Positions 33,548 through 42,366 of a stretch of DNA of 64,000 nt are shown one piece after another. The stretch lies in NCBI GenBank assembly GCA_025997595.1, contig BNUU01000002.1, positions 1 through 64,000 on the forward strand. Direction: 5' to 3'. The stretch's first letter is position 1, and each line of letters opens with the position of its first letter. The translations under genes and the position numbers were made by a program. Origin of the DNA: Spirochaetia bacterium (GTDB lineage Bacteria > Spirochaetota > Spirochaetia > Treponematales > Breznakiellaceae). A model generated the notes under the pieces. The model made no database searches. It had not been told where the DNA came from and saw only the letters and a list, made by a program, of their open reading frames with translations.

Positions 33548-33707
33548 CAACCACAAAGGACCCCAGGGGGTCCGGGACACGAAGGACACAAAGGGAAAAA
33601 ATGGAAGAAGATTTGAGAACTTTCGAATCTTTCCTTCTTCCTTCGTGCCCTTTGTGCCCAAGAGCCCGCTTGCGCGGGGGAGGTCCCTGGACGGCTTTGT
33701 GGTTAAA
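33548..33707. repeat. Intergenic hairpin repeat with extra GC-rich module
   Basis: CAACCACAAAGGACCCCAGGG...GGGACACGAAGGACACAAAGGG pairs with CCTTCGTGCCCTTTGTGCCC...GGCTTTGTGGTTAAA. Within the right arm lies an extra small hairpin, GAGCCCGCTTGCGCGGGGGAG. The same module occurs in the copy at 52049. It fills most of the gap between the GxxExxY gene and the YtrA-type operon promoter. Confidence 0.65.
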
Positions 33708-33794
33708 TTTCCCCTTAATGTAATCAGACTTTGAATTGTGGGTCAAGTTTAGGGTCTGCTCTGCGGTTTTTTTTCGGTTTTTTTCATTTTTCTC

Positions 33795-33823
33795 TTGACT
33801 TATTGTACTAGTGCATTTATGAT
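33795..33823 (+). promoter_or_regulatory. Promoter with TTGTACTA operator half-sites; probable leaderless start
   Basis: TTGACT (33795-33800), 17 bp, TATGAT (33818-33823). TTGTACTA occurs in the spacer (33803-33810). It occurs again at 33823-33830, where it forms an inverted repeat with TAGTACAA (33837-33844). The expected transcription start coincides with the ATG at 33832, and no ribosome binding site is present, so the mRNA is probably leaderless. GntR/YtrA proteins usually repress their own operons, and these sites are suitable operators. Confidence 0.65.
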
Positions 33824-33831
33824 TGTACTAG

Positions 33832-34239
33832 ATGAATAGTACAAATGCCGAATCGATGAATTTCTCATTGGACCCGGCCAACGGTGTGCCCATTTACCGG
33901 CAGATCATTCAGCAGATCGAGTACGGCATTTTGTCGGGGCGGCTCGGGACCGGGGACAAACTGCCCACTATCCGCTCCCTGGCGGTTGACTTAAAGATCA
34001 ACCCCAACACCATAGCCAGGGCCTACGGCGAACTGGAGATTCGGGGCATCCTGGCAACCCAGGTGGGAAGCGGCACCTACATTTCCGACAAGCGCCCCCC
34101 TGCGGAGGATGACGGCAGGATCCGCAAGATACAGGAACTGCTTGCCCGTTTTATGCAGGAGATGCGGGGGCTGGGTGCGGATAAAAAAGAGATCATCGAA
34201 TTGATAAAAGAACTACAAATCAATGAAGGAGGGCAATAA
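33832..34239 (+). CDS. GntR-family regulator, YtrA subfamily
   Basis: A 135-residue protein with the winged helix of GntR regulators at residues about 15-85 (GVPIYRQIIQQIEYGILSGRLGTGDKLPTIRSLAVDLKINPNTIARAYGELEIRGILATQVGSGTYI). A short helical dimerisation tail replaces a ligand-binding domain, as in YtrA. YtrA-type genes commonly head operons for ABC transporters and are often induced by envelope stress. An ATG at 33856 is an alternative start, but it too lacks a ribosome binding site. Its TAA shares one base with the ATG of the next gene. Confidence 0.88.
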   Translation: MNSTNAESMNFSLDPANGVPIYRQIIQQIEYGILSGRLGTGDKLPTIRSLAVDLKINPNTIARAYGELEIRGILATQVGSGTYISDKRPPAEDDGRIRKIQELLARFMQEMRGLGADKKEIIELIKELQINEGGQ

Positions 34240-35192
34240 TGAAAACAGTAAAACTACAGGATGATAAGAAATTCCTGGTTAAAAATAATCAGGGCCGGGA
34301 AAGGCGGCGGGATTTTACCATGGGCCGCGCGGGGATTTGTCTTTTGGCGATTATCGCAGTGTTTCTGTTGATTTTATATCCGCCCTCCCGCCGTGTTCCC
34401 GTTTCCGTTGAATGGGGAATTATTCTGACGGTGTCCCTTGCGGTAATCCTCATCACCTTTTCCATTCAGAAACTTGAGGAGTGGGAGCGGGCCATCGTGC
34501 TTCGGTTCGGCCGCTTCAAGAAAGTACGGGGACCGGGACTTTTCTTTCTCATTCCCATTGCGGACCGGATCGCAAAGATCGTTGATATCCGTATTAGAGT
34601 GACGGATTTTTCCGCGCAGGAAACCCTCACCCGTGATTCGGTTACCGTTACGGTGGACGCCATCTGTTTCTGGCTGGTCTGGGACCCGGAAAAGGCGATC
34701 CTCGAAGTTGAAAATTATCGGGACGCGGTGATCCTCGCCTCCAAGACTGCGCTGCGGAACGCCGTGAGCAGCCACGATCTTTCTACTTTTCTTGAACGGG
34801 GGGACCTCATCGAAAAGCAGATCCAGGAAGATGTTGACAGGAAAACTACCGAATGGGGGATCACGGTCCAGTACATCGAAATTACCGACATCCAGATCCC
34901 GGAGGAGCTGCAGGATTCCCTTTCCCGGCTTGCCCAGGCGGAGCGGGAAAAGAAGAGCCGGGTCCTCCTTGCGGAAGCGGAGATCGAGATCGCCAAAAAG
35001 CTTGAGGAAGCGGTACAGGTCTACGCCAAAAACGAACCGGCGATGAAACTGAAAATTCTTTCCATCCTGAACGAGGGCCTTAAGGCGGGGAACTCCATGA
35101 TGCTGGTCCCCAGCTCCATCGCCGAGGAACTCAAGACAAAAGATATTTTCGGCCTGGAAGCGCTGAATGAGTTACATAGGGAGAAGAAATGA
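34239..35192 (+). CDS. SPFH-domain (stomatin/slipin-like) membrane protein
   Basis: This 317-residue protein has two N-terminal hydrophobic segments (about 31-47 and 60-76) and an SPFH/band-7 domain from about residue 80 (EEWERAIVLRFGRFKKVRGPGLFFLIPIADRI, TRDSVTVTVDAICFWLVWDPEKAI, ALRNAVSSHDLSTFLE). A helical tail carries the RLAQAEREKKSRVLLAEAEIEIAKKLEEA segment typical of slipins, which oligomerise at membranes. Its position between a YtrA regulator and a LolCDE-like ABC system suggests a role in organising that envelope machinery. Confidence 0.88.
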   Translation: MKTVKLQDDKKFLVKNNQGRERRRDFTMGRAGICLLAIIAVFLLILYPPSRRVPVSVEWGIILTVSLAVILITFSIQKLEEWERAIVLRFGRFKKVRGPGLFFLIPIADRIAKIVDIRIRVTDFSAQETLTRDSVTVTVDAICFWLVWDPEKAILEVENYRDAVILASKTALRNAVSSHDLSTFLERGDLIEKQIQEDVDRKTTEWGITVQYIEITDIQIPEELQDSLSRLAQAEREKKSRVLLAEAEIEIAKKLEEAVQVYAKNEPAMKLKILSILNEGLKAGNSMMLVPSSIAEELKTKDIFGLEALNELHREKK

Positions 35193-35291
35193 AACCACGG
35201 AACACAGGAGAAGAAATGAAACCACGAACCACACAGACCTTTGCTTTGAAATCTCATTCTTCGTTCGTGTGGTCCGTGTGGTTCGTGGTTA
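35193..35291. repeat. Intergenic hairpin repeat, CCACGAACCACAC family
   Basis: AACCACGGAACAC...AACCACGAACCACACAGACC pairs with GTGTGGTCCGTGTGGTTCGTGGTTA. It begins right after the stop of the SPFH gene, inside the operon. Reading it in frame with the next gene gives a false 51-residue extension. Confidence 0.65.
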
Positions 35292-35319
35292 TCGATTTGG
35301 TATTTATAAGAGGCAGTTT

Positions 35320-36009
35320 ATGACCGTAGTAAAAGCGGAAAACGTGGTAAAGGATTACAGCCTGAACGGAATAGCGGTTCATGCCCTGCGGGGTGTCAGT
35401 CTGAATTTTGAAGGGGGTGAGTTTGCCGCCATCGCCGGTCCATCGGGGAGCGGCAAATCAACCTTCCTCCATCTGGCGGGATGCCTCGATACGATCACCT
35501 CCGGAAGCATCAGCATCGGCGGCTCCGACACGGCGCAGCTTTCAAAAACTGATCTTGCATTGCTGCGGCGGAACAGTATCGGTTTTATCTTTCAGGCCTA
35601 CAACCTTATCCCGGTACTTTCGGTGATGGAAAACATCTCCTTCCCCCTCACCCTTTTGGGGGTCGATAAAAAAGAGATCCGCGCGCGAACGGAGGCGGCC
35701 CTGCGGGAAGTGGGGCTTGAGGGAATGGAAAACAGACGGCCCAAGGAAATGTCCGGGGGCCAGCAGCAGCGGGTGGCAATCGCACGGGCCCTGGTAAAAC
35801 GCCCCAGCCTTATCCTTGCGGATGAGCCCACCGCAAACCTTGATTCCAAAACCGGCAGGGAGATTCTGGAAATCATGCTCAAGCTGAATCAAACCGAAGG
35901 GACAACCTTCATTTTTTCTACCCATGATTCCATGGTCATGGAATTTGCCCACCGGGTTATCATGATCCGTGACGGGCAGGTTGAAAGCGATATGGTGCAC
36001 GCATCATGA
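35320..36009 (+). CDS. ABC transporter ATP-binding protein, LolD/MacB-like
   Basis: A 229-residue ATPase. Walker A is GPSGSGKST, the Q-loop region is [20 protein letters not shown], the signature is [15 protein letters not shown], Walker B is [13 protein letters not shown], and the H-loop is FSTHD. It belongs to the LolD/MacB/FtsE group that drives mechanotransmission rather than import. The start at 35320 ([13 protein letters not shown]) follows AAGAGG; upstream in-frame residues come from the hairpin repeat. It overlaps the first permease gene by 4 bp. Confidence 0.92.
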   Translation: MTVVKAENVVKDYSLNGIAVHALRGVSLNFEGGEFAAIAGPSGSGKSTFLHLAGCLDTITSGSISIGGSDTAQLSKTDLALLRRNSIGFIFQAYNLIPVLSVMENISFPLTLLGVDKKEIRARTEAALREVGLEGMENRRPKEMSGGQQQRVAIARALVKRPSLILADEPTANLDSKTGREILEIMLKLNQTEGTTFIFSTHDSMVMEFAHRVIMIRDGQVESDMVHAS

Positions 36010-37547
36010 AACAGATAATTTTAATCGCCTTCCGCAATCTTGCCCGGCACAAGGTAAAGACCGCCATCACGGTGATCGCAGTAACGGTGAGCGTTGCCCT
36101 GTATATCTTCATGGACGGCTGGCTTGTGGGAATGAACCTGGAATCCCAGCGGAACATCGTGAATTACGAAACAGGGGCCGCAAAACTACAGAGCAGGCTC
36201 TATTTTGAAAAGAAGGACGAGCTCCCCATGTACGAAAGTTTTGCCGGCTGGCAAAACTATGCGGCGGCCCTGGACCAGGCGGGTTACGACAGCGCCCCCC
36301 GCTTTGTCTTTACCGGCACCCTCTACGGAGAAACCGGTTCCGCCCCCATGGAATTCATCGCCTGCGATCCCGCTGCGGAATCGCAGCTGCTCCGGTATAC
36401 CCCTTACATGGAATCGGGCCGCTATATTCAGCCGGGGGCCTTTGAGCTGGTATTGGGGACCATGGCCGCAGAAAAATTAAAGACCGGCATCCCCCAGCGG
36501 CCCACCACTGCTGAACTGGACGAACTCCTTGCGGAGCTTGGTGATGTTATAGACAATGCAGACCGGGAATTTATTACCGACCTCTACGAACCGGTGCAGC
36601 CCAAGAAGCCCGGCCTCTATAGCAAAAAGGATGAGCTTGCGGAAGGGGAAACCCGGCTTATGCTGAAAAACAGTATTCCTGCGGCGGATATTGACCGGTA
36701 CTGGAATATTCTCTTTGATGCGGGCCGGATGCATGTGCGTATTTCCACGGTTATCGATATAAAGGAAACCGGGACAAACGGAAACGAGGTAATCCGCCAT
36801 GTGAACCAGCTTATTGACGTGGTGGTGGTTGGGGTGGTCAATTCCCCTGATCCCCGCACCAACGTTAATGTTGCCTATCTGCCCCTGGACGTGCTGCAGG
36901 ACGAGGCGGGGCTTATGCTGGAGGGACATGTCACGGAACTCCTCATCCGGGAGAAAAATCCCCGTGACGCCGCCCTGCCGGGCAAGCATGAATCGGTTAA
37001 CAGTATTACTGCGGGAATTTCTGCGGTAACAAAACTGCCCCCTGAATTAGCCGTTTACAGCTGGATCGATTACGCCGGGGATTATTTCGCCGTATCCAAT
37101 GCGGATAATGTTTCCTCCCGGATCATCATCCTTCTCTTGTTTATCCTGTCCTTTCTGGGAATAGCCAATACCATGCTCATGGCCATACTGGAGCGGACAA
37201 AGGAAATCGGGATGATGCGCGCCATGGGTATGACCGATGCCCAGCTCACCGGAACCTACATGATCGAAGCGGGACTGGTCGGAGCCCTCGGCTCCCTGTT
37301 CGGTATCATTGCAGGCTGCCTTATCAATATCCCCATGGTGGAATACGGGGTCGATTTTTCCGCCCTCGCCCAGTCCGTGGGCGGGGACATTGGTTACCGG
37401 GTGGCATCCAATTTCCGCTCCGCCTGGAACCCGCCGGTGATTGCAGGCGCCGGTATCGCCGCAACCCTGCTGGCGTCGCTGATGGCCTTTTTGCCCTGCA
37501 GGCGGGCATTGAAGATGCCGGTTACCGAAAGCCTGCGTTTTGAATAG
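36006..37547 (+). CDS. FtsX/LolC-like ABC permease
   Basis: A 513-residue MacB-type permease with one N-terminal helix (TAITVIAVTVSVALYIFMDGWLVGM), a large periplasmic domain of about 340 residues, and three C-terminal helices forming the FtsX domain. That domain includes SSRIIILLLFILSFLGIANTMLMAILERTKEIGMMRAMGMTDAQL and the terminal RALKMPVTESLRFE. The layout matches LolC/LolE, which extract lipoproteins from the inner membrane. With the second permease and the LolD-like ATPase it would form a heterodimeric complex. Confidence 0.88.
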   Translation: MKQIILIAFRNLARHKVKTAITVIAVTVSVALYIFMDGWLVGMNLESQRNIVNYETGAAKLQSRLYFEKKDELPMYESFAGWQNYAAALDQAGYDSAPRFVFTGTLYGETGSAPMEFIACDPAAESQLLRYTPYMESGRYIQPGAFELVLGTMAAEKLKTGIPQRPTTAELDELLAELGDVIDNADREFITDLYEPVQPKKPGLYSKKDELAEGETRLMLKNSIPAADIDRYWNILFDAGRMHVRISTVIDIKETGTNGNEVIRHVNQLIDVVVVGVVNSPDPRTNVNVAYLPLDVLQDEAGLMLEGHVTELLIREKNPRDAALPGKHESVNSITAGISAVTKLPPELAVYSWIDYAGDYFAVSNADNVSSRIIILLLFILSFLGIANTMLMAILERTKEIGMMRAMGMTDAQLTGTYMIEAGLVGALGSLFGIIAGCLINIPMVEYGVDFSALAQSVGGDIGYRVASNFRSAWNPPVIAGAGIAATLLASLMAFLPCRRALKMPVTESLRFE

Positions 37548-37574
37548 TGTTATTGTGGGCGCATGGAGGATATG

Positions 37575-38870
37575 ATGAAGAATAAGGTGAGTGTTACTGC
37601 GGGCGGCGGTTTTGCTGCCGTAAAATTTACCCTCATAAAAATTGCGTACCGCAATATCTGGCGGAATATGCGGCGGACCGTGCTCTGCATTGTTGCGGTG
37701 GGTATCGCCGTGTTTTTTGCGATTTTTATGCAGTCCATGATGGACGGCATGGTACAGAGCATTGAGGATGTGGTCCAGGTTTTTGACACAGGACACGTCA
37801 GTATAGTTTCCGCCGAGTACGAGGCGGAAAAGGAATACTTCCCCGTGCAGTACCCGGTTGCAAACGGCCGAAGCGCGGCGGAACTTGCGTCCCTCATCGA
37901 AACCTCCATCCCCGGGGTAAAGGCGGCGATGCCCCGGATAACGGCCTACGCGACATTGCAGGACAGCACCGTAAAACACGCGCTCCTCTGGGGCCTTGAT
38001 ATCGAGAAGGAATTAACGGTTAACACCTTTAATCTTTCCAAAAGATCCAGCGGCCTTGTGGAGGGCCGTTTCCCCAATGCGGAGGGCAATGAGTGTATCA
38101 TCGGCGTGGGGATGGCGAAAAAGGCGGGACTCAAAATCGGTGACCGTATTCCCCTCAAAACGGTTTCGGCGCAGTTCTCCGACAAGATCTGGAGCCCCGT
38201 CATCGTGGGCCTTTTCAACTTCGATTACCGGAAGTACGACGAGGAGGCGATACTGGTTTCCTTTGATCGGCTCCGGCGGCTGCTGGTATTAGGGGAGGGT
38301 AGTCAGCAGCTTTTTGTCTATGCCGATGATGAAAGGCAGAGCGGGGCCATCGCCGCAAATCTGCGGACCATGCTGGGAAAAAACGATGTGATCCGCGAAT
38401 GGCGGGACAATTACTTTGTGGCCATCATGCAGCAGAGCATGATCCTCTATGTGATCATTTACCTGGTGTTCCAGATTGTGGCGAGTTTCCTTATCGTTAA
38501 CACCGTAGTAATGGTGATACACGAGCGGATAAAGGAAATCGGTATGATGGGCTCTTTGGGCATGACCCGGCGGGAGATCGTTGCGGTTTTCTTCTTCGAG
38601 GCGATCTTCCTCAGCATTATTGGTTCCCTTGCGGGCTGTGTCGTCGGAGGAGTTTCAACCCTGATAGGATCCTTCTTCCCCTTTGATTTCAACGCCATGA
38701 CCGGCGGGGGGCTTAAGGACTACCCCATGACGGGAACCATCTTTTTGGTATTTTCCCCGGCGGTTATTTTACAGGGCTTTCTCTTTGGGGTGATTATCGC
38801 TTCAATATGTACCTTAATCCCTTCCCTGAAGAGCGCCTTTGTGGAACCGGTGGAAGCGTTGCGGAGATGA
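37575..38870 (+). CDS. FtsX/LolE-like ABC permease
   Basis: A 431-residue MacB-type permease, the second of the pair: N-terminal helix VLCIVAVGIAVFFAIFMQSMMDGMVQ, a periplasmic domain, and the FtsX domain with VNTVVMVIHERIKEIGMMGSLGMTRREIVAVFFFEA. GGAGG at 37565-37569 supports the ATG at 37575; ATGs at 37572 and 37563 are in frame. A hairpin repeat separates it from the LolA-like gene. Its substrate is probably a lipoprotein or lipid handed to the following gene product. Confidence 0.88.
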   Translation: MKNKVSVTAGGGFAAVKFTLIKIAYRNIWRNMRRTVLCIVAVGIAVFFAIFMQSMMDGMVQSIEDVVQVFDTGHVSIVSAEYEAEKEYFPVQYPVANGRSAAELASLIETSIPGVKAAMPRITAYATLQDSTVKHALLWGLDIEKELTVNTFNLSKRSSGLVEGRFPNAEGNECIIGVGMAKKAGLKIGDRIPLKTVSAQFSDKIWSPVIVGLFNFDYRKYDEEAILVSFDRLRRLLVLGEGSQQLFVYADDERQSGAIAANLRTMLGKNDVIREWRDNYFVAIMQQSMILYVIIYLVFQIVASFLIVNTVVMVIHERIKEIGMMGSLGMTRREIVAVFFFEAIFLSIIGSLAGCVVGGVSTLIGSFFPFDFNAMTGGGLKDYPMTGTIFLVFSPAVILQGFLFGVIIASICTLIPSLKSAFVEPVEALRR

Positions 38871-38878
38871 AGAATTTT

Positions 38879-38961
38879 AACCACGAACCACACGAACCAC
38901 ACGAACAAAATATGAACAAAAGGTATTAATTGTTTGTGACGTTCGTGTGGTTCGTGGTTAA
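38879..38961. repeat. Intergenic hairpin repeat, CCACGAACCACAC family
   Basis: AACCACGAACCACACGAACCACACG pairs with CGTTCGTGTGGTTCGTGGTTAA around a short AT-rich loop. It lies between the permease and LolA-like genes inside the operon and ends 18 bases before the next ATG. Confidence 0.7.
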
Positions 38962-38978
38962 TACTATTGGAGGTTTTT

Positions 38979-39722
38979 ATGAAGAAGACAGTATGTGTGT
39001 TGATGGCGGTTTTTATGGCGGCGGGTGTGGTGTTTGCGCAAGCTGCGCCTGGTGCCGCAGAATTACTGCGTCGGGTTGATAACAATGAAGTTTACAGCAC
39101 CATCGAATACGAAGGTGAAATGATCATCGAGTATCGGAACAGGCGTTATGTCAAATCCATGAAGGCCTGGGCCCGGGGAAATACCGACAGTTTTGTGGAA
39201 TTCCTAAACCCCGAGGACCGGGGAACCCGGTATCTCAAAAGGGAAAACCGCCTCTATGTCTATTCCCCGGATAACGAGGAAGTGAAGCCTATTTCCGGGC
39301 ACATGCTCAAGGAATCCATGATGGGTTCCGATATGTCCTACGAGGATACCATCGAAAATGAGACCCTGTCTGCCCGTTACAATCCGGTCTTTTCAGGCAG
39401 CGATACCTGGAACGGCCGTGAAGTATGGGTGCTGGACCTTACGGCGAAAAAACGTACCGAAAGTTACCCAAAGCAAAAACTCATGATAGATAAGGAAACC
39501 GGAGATCTTCTCCATTATGAACTCTTTGCCCTTTCGGGTTCCAAATTAAAGGAATACACCTTACTGAAGGCGGAAGTTTTCAACGGCCGCCGTTTCCCCG
39601 TGGAATCGGAAATGCGGGACCTCCTGCGCCGGGGGAGCAAGACCACCTTTGTGATGCGGAATATCACCCTGGATAAGCCCATTGCCGAATCGGTATTCAG
39701 CATGAGGAACCTGGAACGGTAA
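38979..39722 (+). CDS. Outer-membrane lipoprotein-sorting (LolA-like) protein
   Basis: A 247-residue secreted protein with signal peptide MKKTVCVLMAVFMAAGVVFA. The mature part is of the LolA/LolB-like convex beta-sheet type seen in the outer membrane lipoprotein-sorting family: EMIIEYRNRRYVKSMKAWARGNTDSFVEFLNPEDRGTRYLKRENRLYVYSP, DLTAKKRTESYPKQKLMIDKETGDLLHYELF. It should carry a hydrophobic cargo across the periplasm from the upstream ABC complex. GGAGG precedes the ATG at 38979; a TTG at 38967 overlaps that site and is unlikely. Confidence 0.85.
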   Translation: MKKTVCVLMAVFMAAGVVFAQAAPGAAELLRRVDNNEVYSTIEYEGEMIIEYRNRRYVKSMKAWARGNTDSFVEFLNPEDRGTRYLKRENRLYVYSPDNEEVKPISGHMLKESMMGSDMSYEDTIENETLSARYNPVFSGSDTWNGREVWVLDLTAKKRTESYPKQKLMIDKETGDLLHYELFALSGSKLKEYTLLKAEVFNGRRFPVESEMRDLLRRGSKTTFVMRNITLDKPIAESVFSMRNLER

Positions 39723-39740
39723 AAAAATGAGGGGACGGTG

Positions 39741-40880
39741 ATGATGAAACGAATCGGTATTAGTTATACTGTTTTTCTGTTTGTGGTAATAGTGATTCTG
39801 TCCGGGAATGGATTACTCTTTGCGCAGGACAGCGGCCTCAAAGTTTCAGGCATTCTGGAAAGCAGTGTTACTGTGGGGGCAGGGACGGGGGAGGCGTCTG
39901 GGTTTTTTTACGGCCTTGAAGAATACGCCAATCTGCGCATCCAGGCCCGGATCCGGGAACGGGCGGTGTTTTACGGGGCCTTCAATTTTATCGCCGCCTC
40001 GGGGACATCTGCGGAGGCCGCCGCTGCCCTCGGTATGTTGGGTACCGCCGCCGTCGGGGAAAATTACGTGGCCGCCATGGAACTGGAACGGCTCTACTTC
40101 AGGCTGAACGGGGAGCATATGGATGTTGAGACGGGGCTTATGCGGCTGGCCTTTGGGTACGGACAGGTGTTCGGCCCCATGGACTTTCTCAACCCCCGCA
40201 ATCCCCTGTTTCCCGATGCCCGGCCCCGTGCGGTCCTGGGGGGCGCACTGTACTATTACCCTGCGGATACCGTCAGGGTCCTCGCCTTTGGAGCCGCTCC
40301 GAAGGACCCCTTTGCCCCCAACGGCGGCGGGAGCCTCGTGGGGCTCTCCGGTGACCGGCATTGGGGCAAGGCCAGCGTCCAGGCCATCTACGCCTTTGAA
40401 ACGCCCCATGGCGGGGACGACCAGGGTATTCACCGGATGGGGCTTTCTTTCAAAGGGGATTTGGAACTGGGAATCACCGCTGATATGCTCTATACCTATA
40501 ACGGAGCGGACGGAACCGGCATTGAGGGGCTTGCCGCAGCCGCCGGCGCCGATTATTCCTTTTGGGAAGGCCGTTTTTATGCCCTTGCGGAATACCTTTA
40601 CAGCGGTTCCGCCTCATCAACTTCAATAAAAAGCGGAAATTTGAGCGGCTTTCCCGGTCAAAACTATCTTTTTGCCCAACTCCTCTACCGTTTCAGCGAT
40701 TATACCAATGTAAGCCTGGGATGCCTCACCCCTTTTGATGACCTTTCCGTCACACCCATCCTGGGGGCGGCCCATGAACTTTTCCAGGGCATGAATCTGG
40801 ACCTTTCCTGCCGCTTTTCCCCGCTCGCCGCCGAAGGCAGCCGTTTTCAGCTCACCCTTAAAGCCCGGCTTCGCTTTTAG
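39741..40880 (+). CDS. Predicted outer-membrane beta-barrel protein
   Basis: This 379-residue protein has a signal peptide (VFLFVVIVILSGNGLLFAQ) followed by alternating hydrophobic/polar strands rich in Gly and aromatic residues. Examples are YGLEEYANLRIQARIRERAVFYGAFNFIAA, VETGLMRLAFGYGQVFGPMDFLNPRNPLF and the final ELFQGMNLDLSCRFSPLAAEGSRFQLTLKARLRF, which ends in a C-terminal aromatic. This pattern suggests a barrel in the outer membrane, perhaps the terminal receiver or exit pore of the operon. No named family is recognised with certainty. Confidence 0.65.
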   Translation: MMKRIGISYTVFLFVVIVILSGNGLLFAQDSGLKVSGILESSVTVGAGTGEASGFFYGLEEYANLRIQARIRERAVFYGAFNFIAASGTSAEAAAALGMLGTAAVGENYVAAMELERLYFRLNGEHMDVETGLMRLAFGYGQVFGPMDFLNPRNPLFPDARPRAVLGGALYYYPADTVRVLAFGAAPKDPFAPNGGGSLVGLSGDRHWGKASVQAIYAFETPHGGDDQGIHRMGLSFKGDLELGITADMLYTYNGADGTGIEGLAAAAGADYSFWEGRFYALAEYLYSGSASSTSIKSGNLSGFPGQNYLFAQLLYRFSDYTNVSLGCLTPFDDLSVTPILGAAHELFQGMNLDLSCRFSPLAAEGSRFQLTLKARLRF

Positions 40881-40945
40881 CTTCGGATATGGACGATTTC
40901 CGGCCAAATGGTTATAATAATTTGCAGGAAAAGGAGTATCCGTTT

Positions 40946-41290
40946 ATGGCAGGTGAAATTGTTTATGTGAATGTTGACGAGGGCATCAAACGGGTAGTGA
41001 ACAATGCCAGGCTCTACGTTACCTTGCTTAATAAATTCAAGGCCGATGCCAATATGACCTCTCTTGAAGATCACCTTGGGGCGGAGGATTTTGAAAAGGC
41101 CCAGGCTGTCGCCCATACCCTGAAGGGAATCGCCGCTAACCTTTCCCTGATCGAACTGTTTGAAAAGGTTCGGGATCTGGAATCCCAAATAAAAGCAAAA
41201 TCGGTACTGCCCGGCGCGCTGAATACGGTAAAAGCAGTCTATGATGAAACGATAAAAAAAATTGATGAGGTAATCACGAAACATGGGTAA
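40946..41290 (+). CDS. Hpt-domain phosphotransfer protein
   Basis: A 114-residue four-helix Hpt protein with the phosphorylatable His57 in AHTLKGIAANLS. AAGGAG lies ten bases before the ATG at 40946; in-frame codons back to 40889 have no ribosome binding site. It overlaps the response-regulator gene by 8 bp, so the two are translated together. The protein probably relays phosphate from an unlinked hybrid kinase to the receiver encoded next. Confidence 0.88.
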   Translation: MAGEIVYVNVDEGIKRVVNNARLYVTLLNKFKADANMTSLEDHLGAEDFEKAQAVAHTLKGIAANLSLIELFEKVRDLESQIKAKSVLPGALNTVKAVYDETIKKIDEVITKHG

Positions 41291-42353
41291 TACCGATAAT
41301 CTTCCGATCGTTCTGGCGGTTGATGATGTTGATATGAACATCATGATCCTTGAGGAAATTCTTAAGGATAGTTATAACATTATCACCGCAGGAAATGGAA
41401 AGCAGGCCCTGGAGATTCTCCGCAAAGTTGAAGTGTTACCCAAGCTTATTCTTCTTGATGTGCTGATGCCTGAAATGACCGGACGCGAGATGTTTGATAT
41501 CATGAAGACCGATGAGACCCTTAAGCGGATTCCGGTCATTTTTATCACCTCGGAAAATGATTTTGAAAGCGAATTGCTGGCGGCAGGGGCGGCGGATTTT
41601 ATCCACAAGCCCTTCTCGCCGGATATCGTCAAACTCCGGGTAAGAAATCAGATCGCATTAAAGAACTACAGCGACAGCCTTGAGGAGATGGTGGCGGAGA
41701 AAACCACGGAAGCAACTTCCACCCTGGATAATACCCTCCAGGCCCTGGCGAACATCATTGAATACCGGAACCTTGAATCCGGGAGCCACGTCAGGCGGAC
41801 GCAGTTTTTTTGCAAGGCCCTGATTGACTATCTCATGGAATCCGATTCTCCATACGCAGCGGAACTGCGGACCATGGAAAGCGATATCATCGTCAAATCA
41901 ATGGCCCTCCACGATGTGGGGAAGATCGGTATCCCCGACAGTATTCTCCTTAAGCCCGGCCCGCTGGATCCGAATGAAATTGAAATCATGAAGACCCATA
42001 CGGCGGTGGGCAAAAATATTGTTGAAGAGATGATGAAGGCCGTTAAGGACAAGGATTCTATATACCTTAAGCACTGCCGGGATATCGCCTGGTGCCATCA
42101 TGAGCGTTTTGACGGCAGCGGCTATCCCCGCCGTCTTGCAGGTTTTGATATCCCCCTGTCCGCCCGTATTGCGTCCCTCTCGGATGTTTACGACGCCCTG
42201 GTCTGTTCCAGGGTATACAAGGCGGCCTTTTCCTACGGCGAAGCGGTTAATATCATCAGCGAAGGCAGGGGCTCCCAGTTTGATCCGGTCCTTACCGACG
42301 CGGTGTTGAAAATCCGGGACCAGTTCCGGGAAATATCCCAGAAGAATCAATAG
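41283..42353 (+). CDS. Response regulator with HD-GYP domain (cyclic-di-GMP phosphodiesterase type)
   Basis: This 356-residue protein has an N-terminal receiver domain (AVDDVDMNIMILEEIL, phosphoacceptor Asp59 in LILLDVLMPEM, Lys in FIHKPF). An HD-GYP domain follows, with HD at residues 210-211 (ALHDVGKIGIPD), HTAVGKNI and HHERFDGSGYPRRL. RpfG-type enzymes of this architecture hydrolyse cyclic-di-GMP, and all the metal-binding residues I can recognise are present. It connects a phosphorelay through the neighbouring Hpt protein to second-messenger turnover. Confidence 0.92.
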   Translation: MGNTDNLPIVLAVDDVDMNIMILEEILKDSYNIITAGNGKQALEILRKVEVLPKLILLDVLMPEMTGREMFDIMKTDETLKRIPVIFITSENDFESELLAAGAADFIHKPFSPDIVKLRVRNQIALKNYSDSLEEMVAEKTTEATSTLDNTLQALANIIEYRNLESGSHVRRTQFFCKALIDYLMESDSPYAAELRTMESDIIVKSMALHDVGKIGIPDSILLKPGPLDPNEIEIMKTHTAVGKNIVEEMMKAVKDKDSIYLKHCRDIAWCHHERFDGSGYPRRLAGFDIPLSARIASLSDVYDALVCSRVYKAAFSYGEAVNIISEGRGSQFDPVLTDAVLKIRDQFREISQKNQ

Positions 42354-42366
42354 GACTTTAAAAGAA

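Noticed and set aside
35167-35319. N-terminal extension of the LolD-like ATPase
   Set aside because: The extra 51 residues are a translation of a hairpin repeat; a ribosome binding site and family similarity begin at 35320.
37047-37979. Minus-strand 310-codon ORF opposite the FtsX-like permeases
   Set aside because: It crosses two genes with clear FtsX domains on the plus strand; the composition is that of a GC-driven shadow frame.
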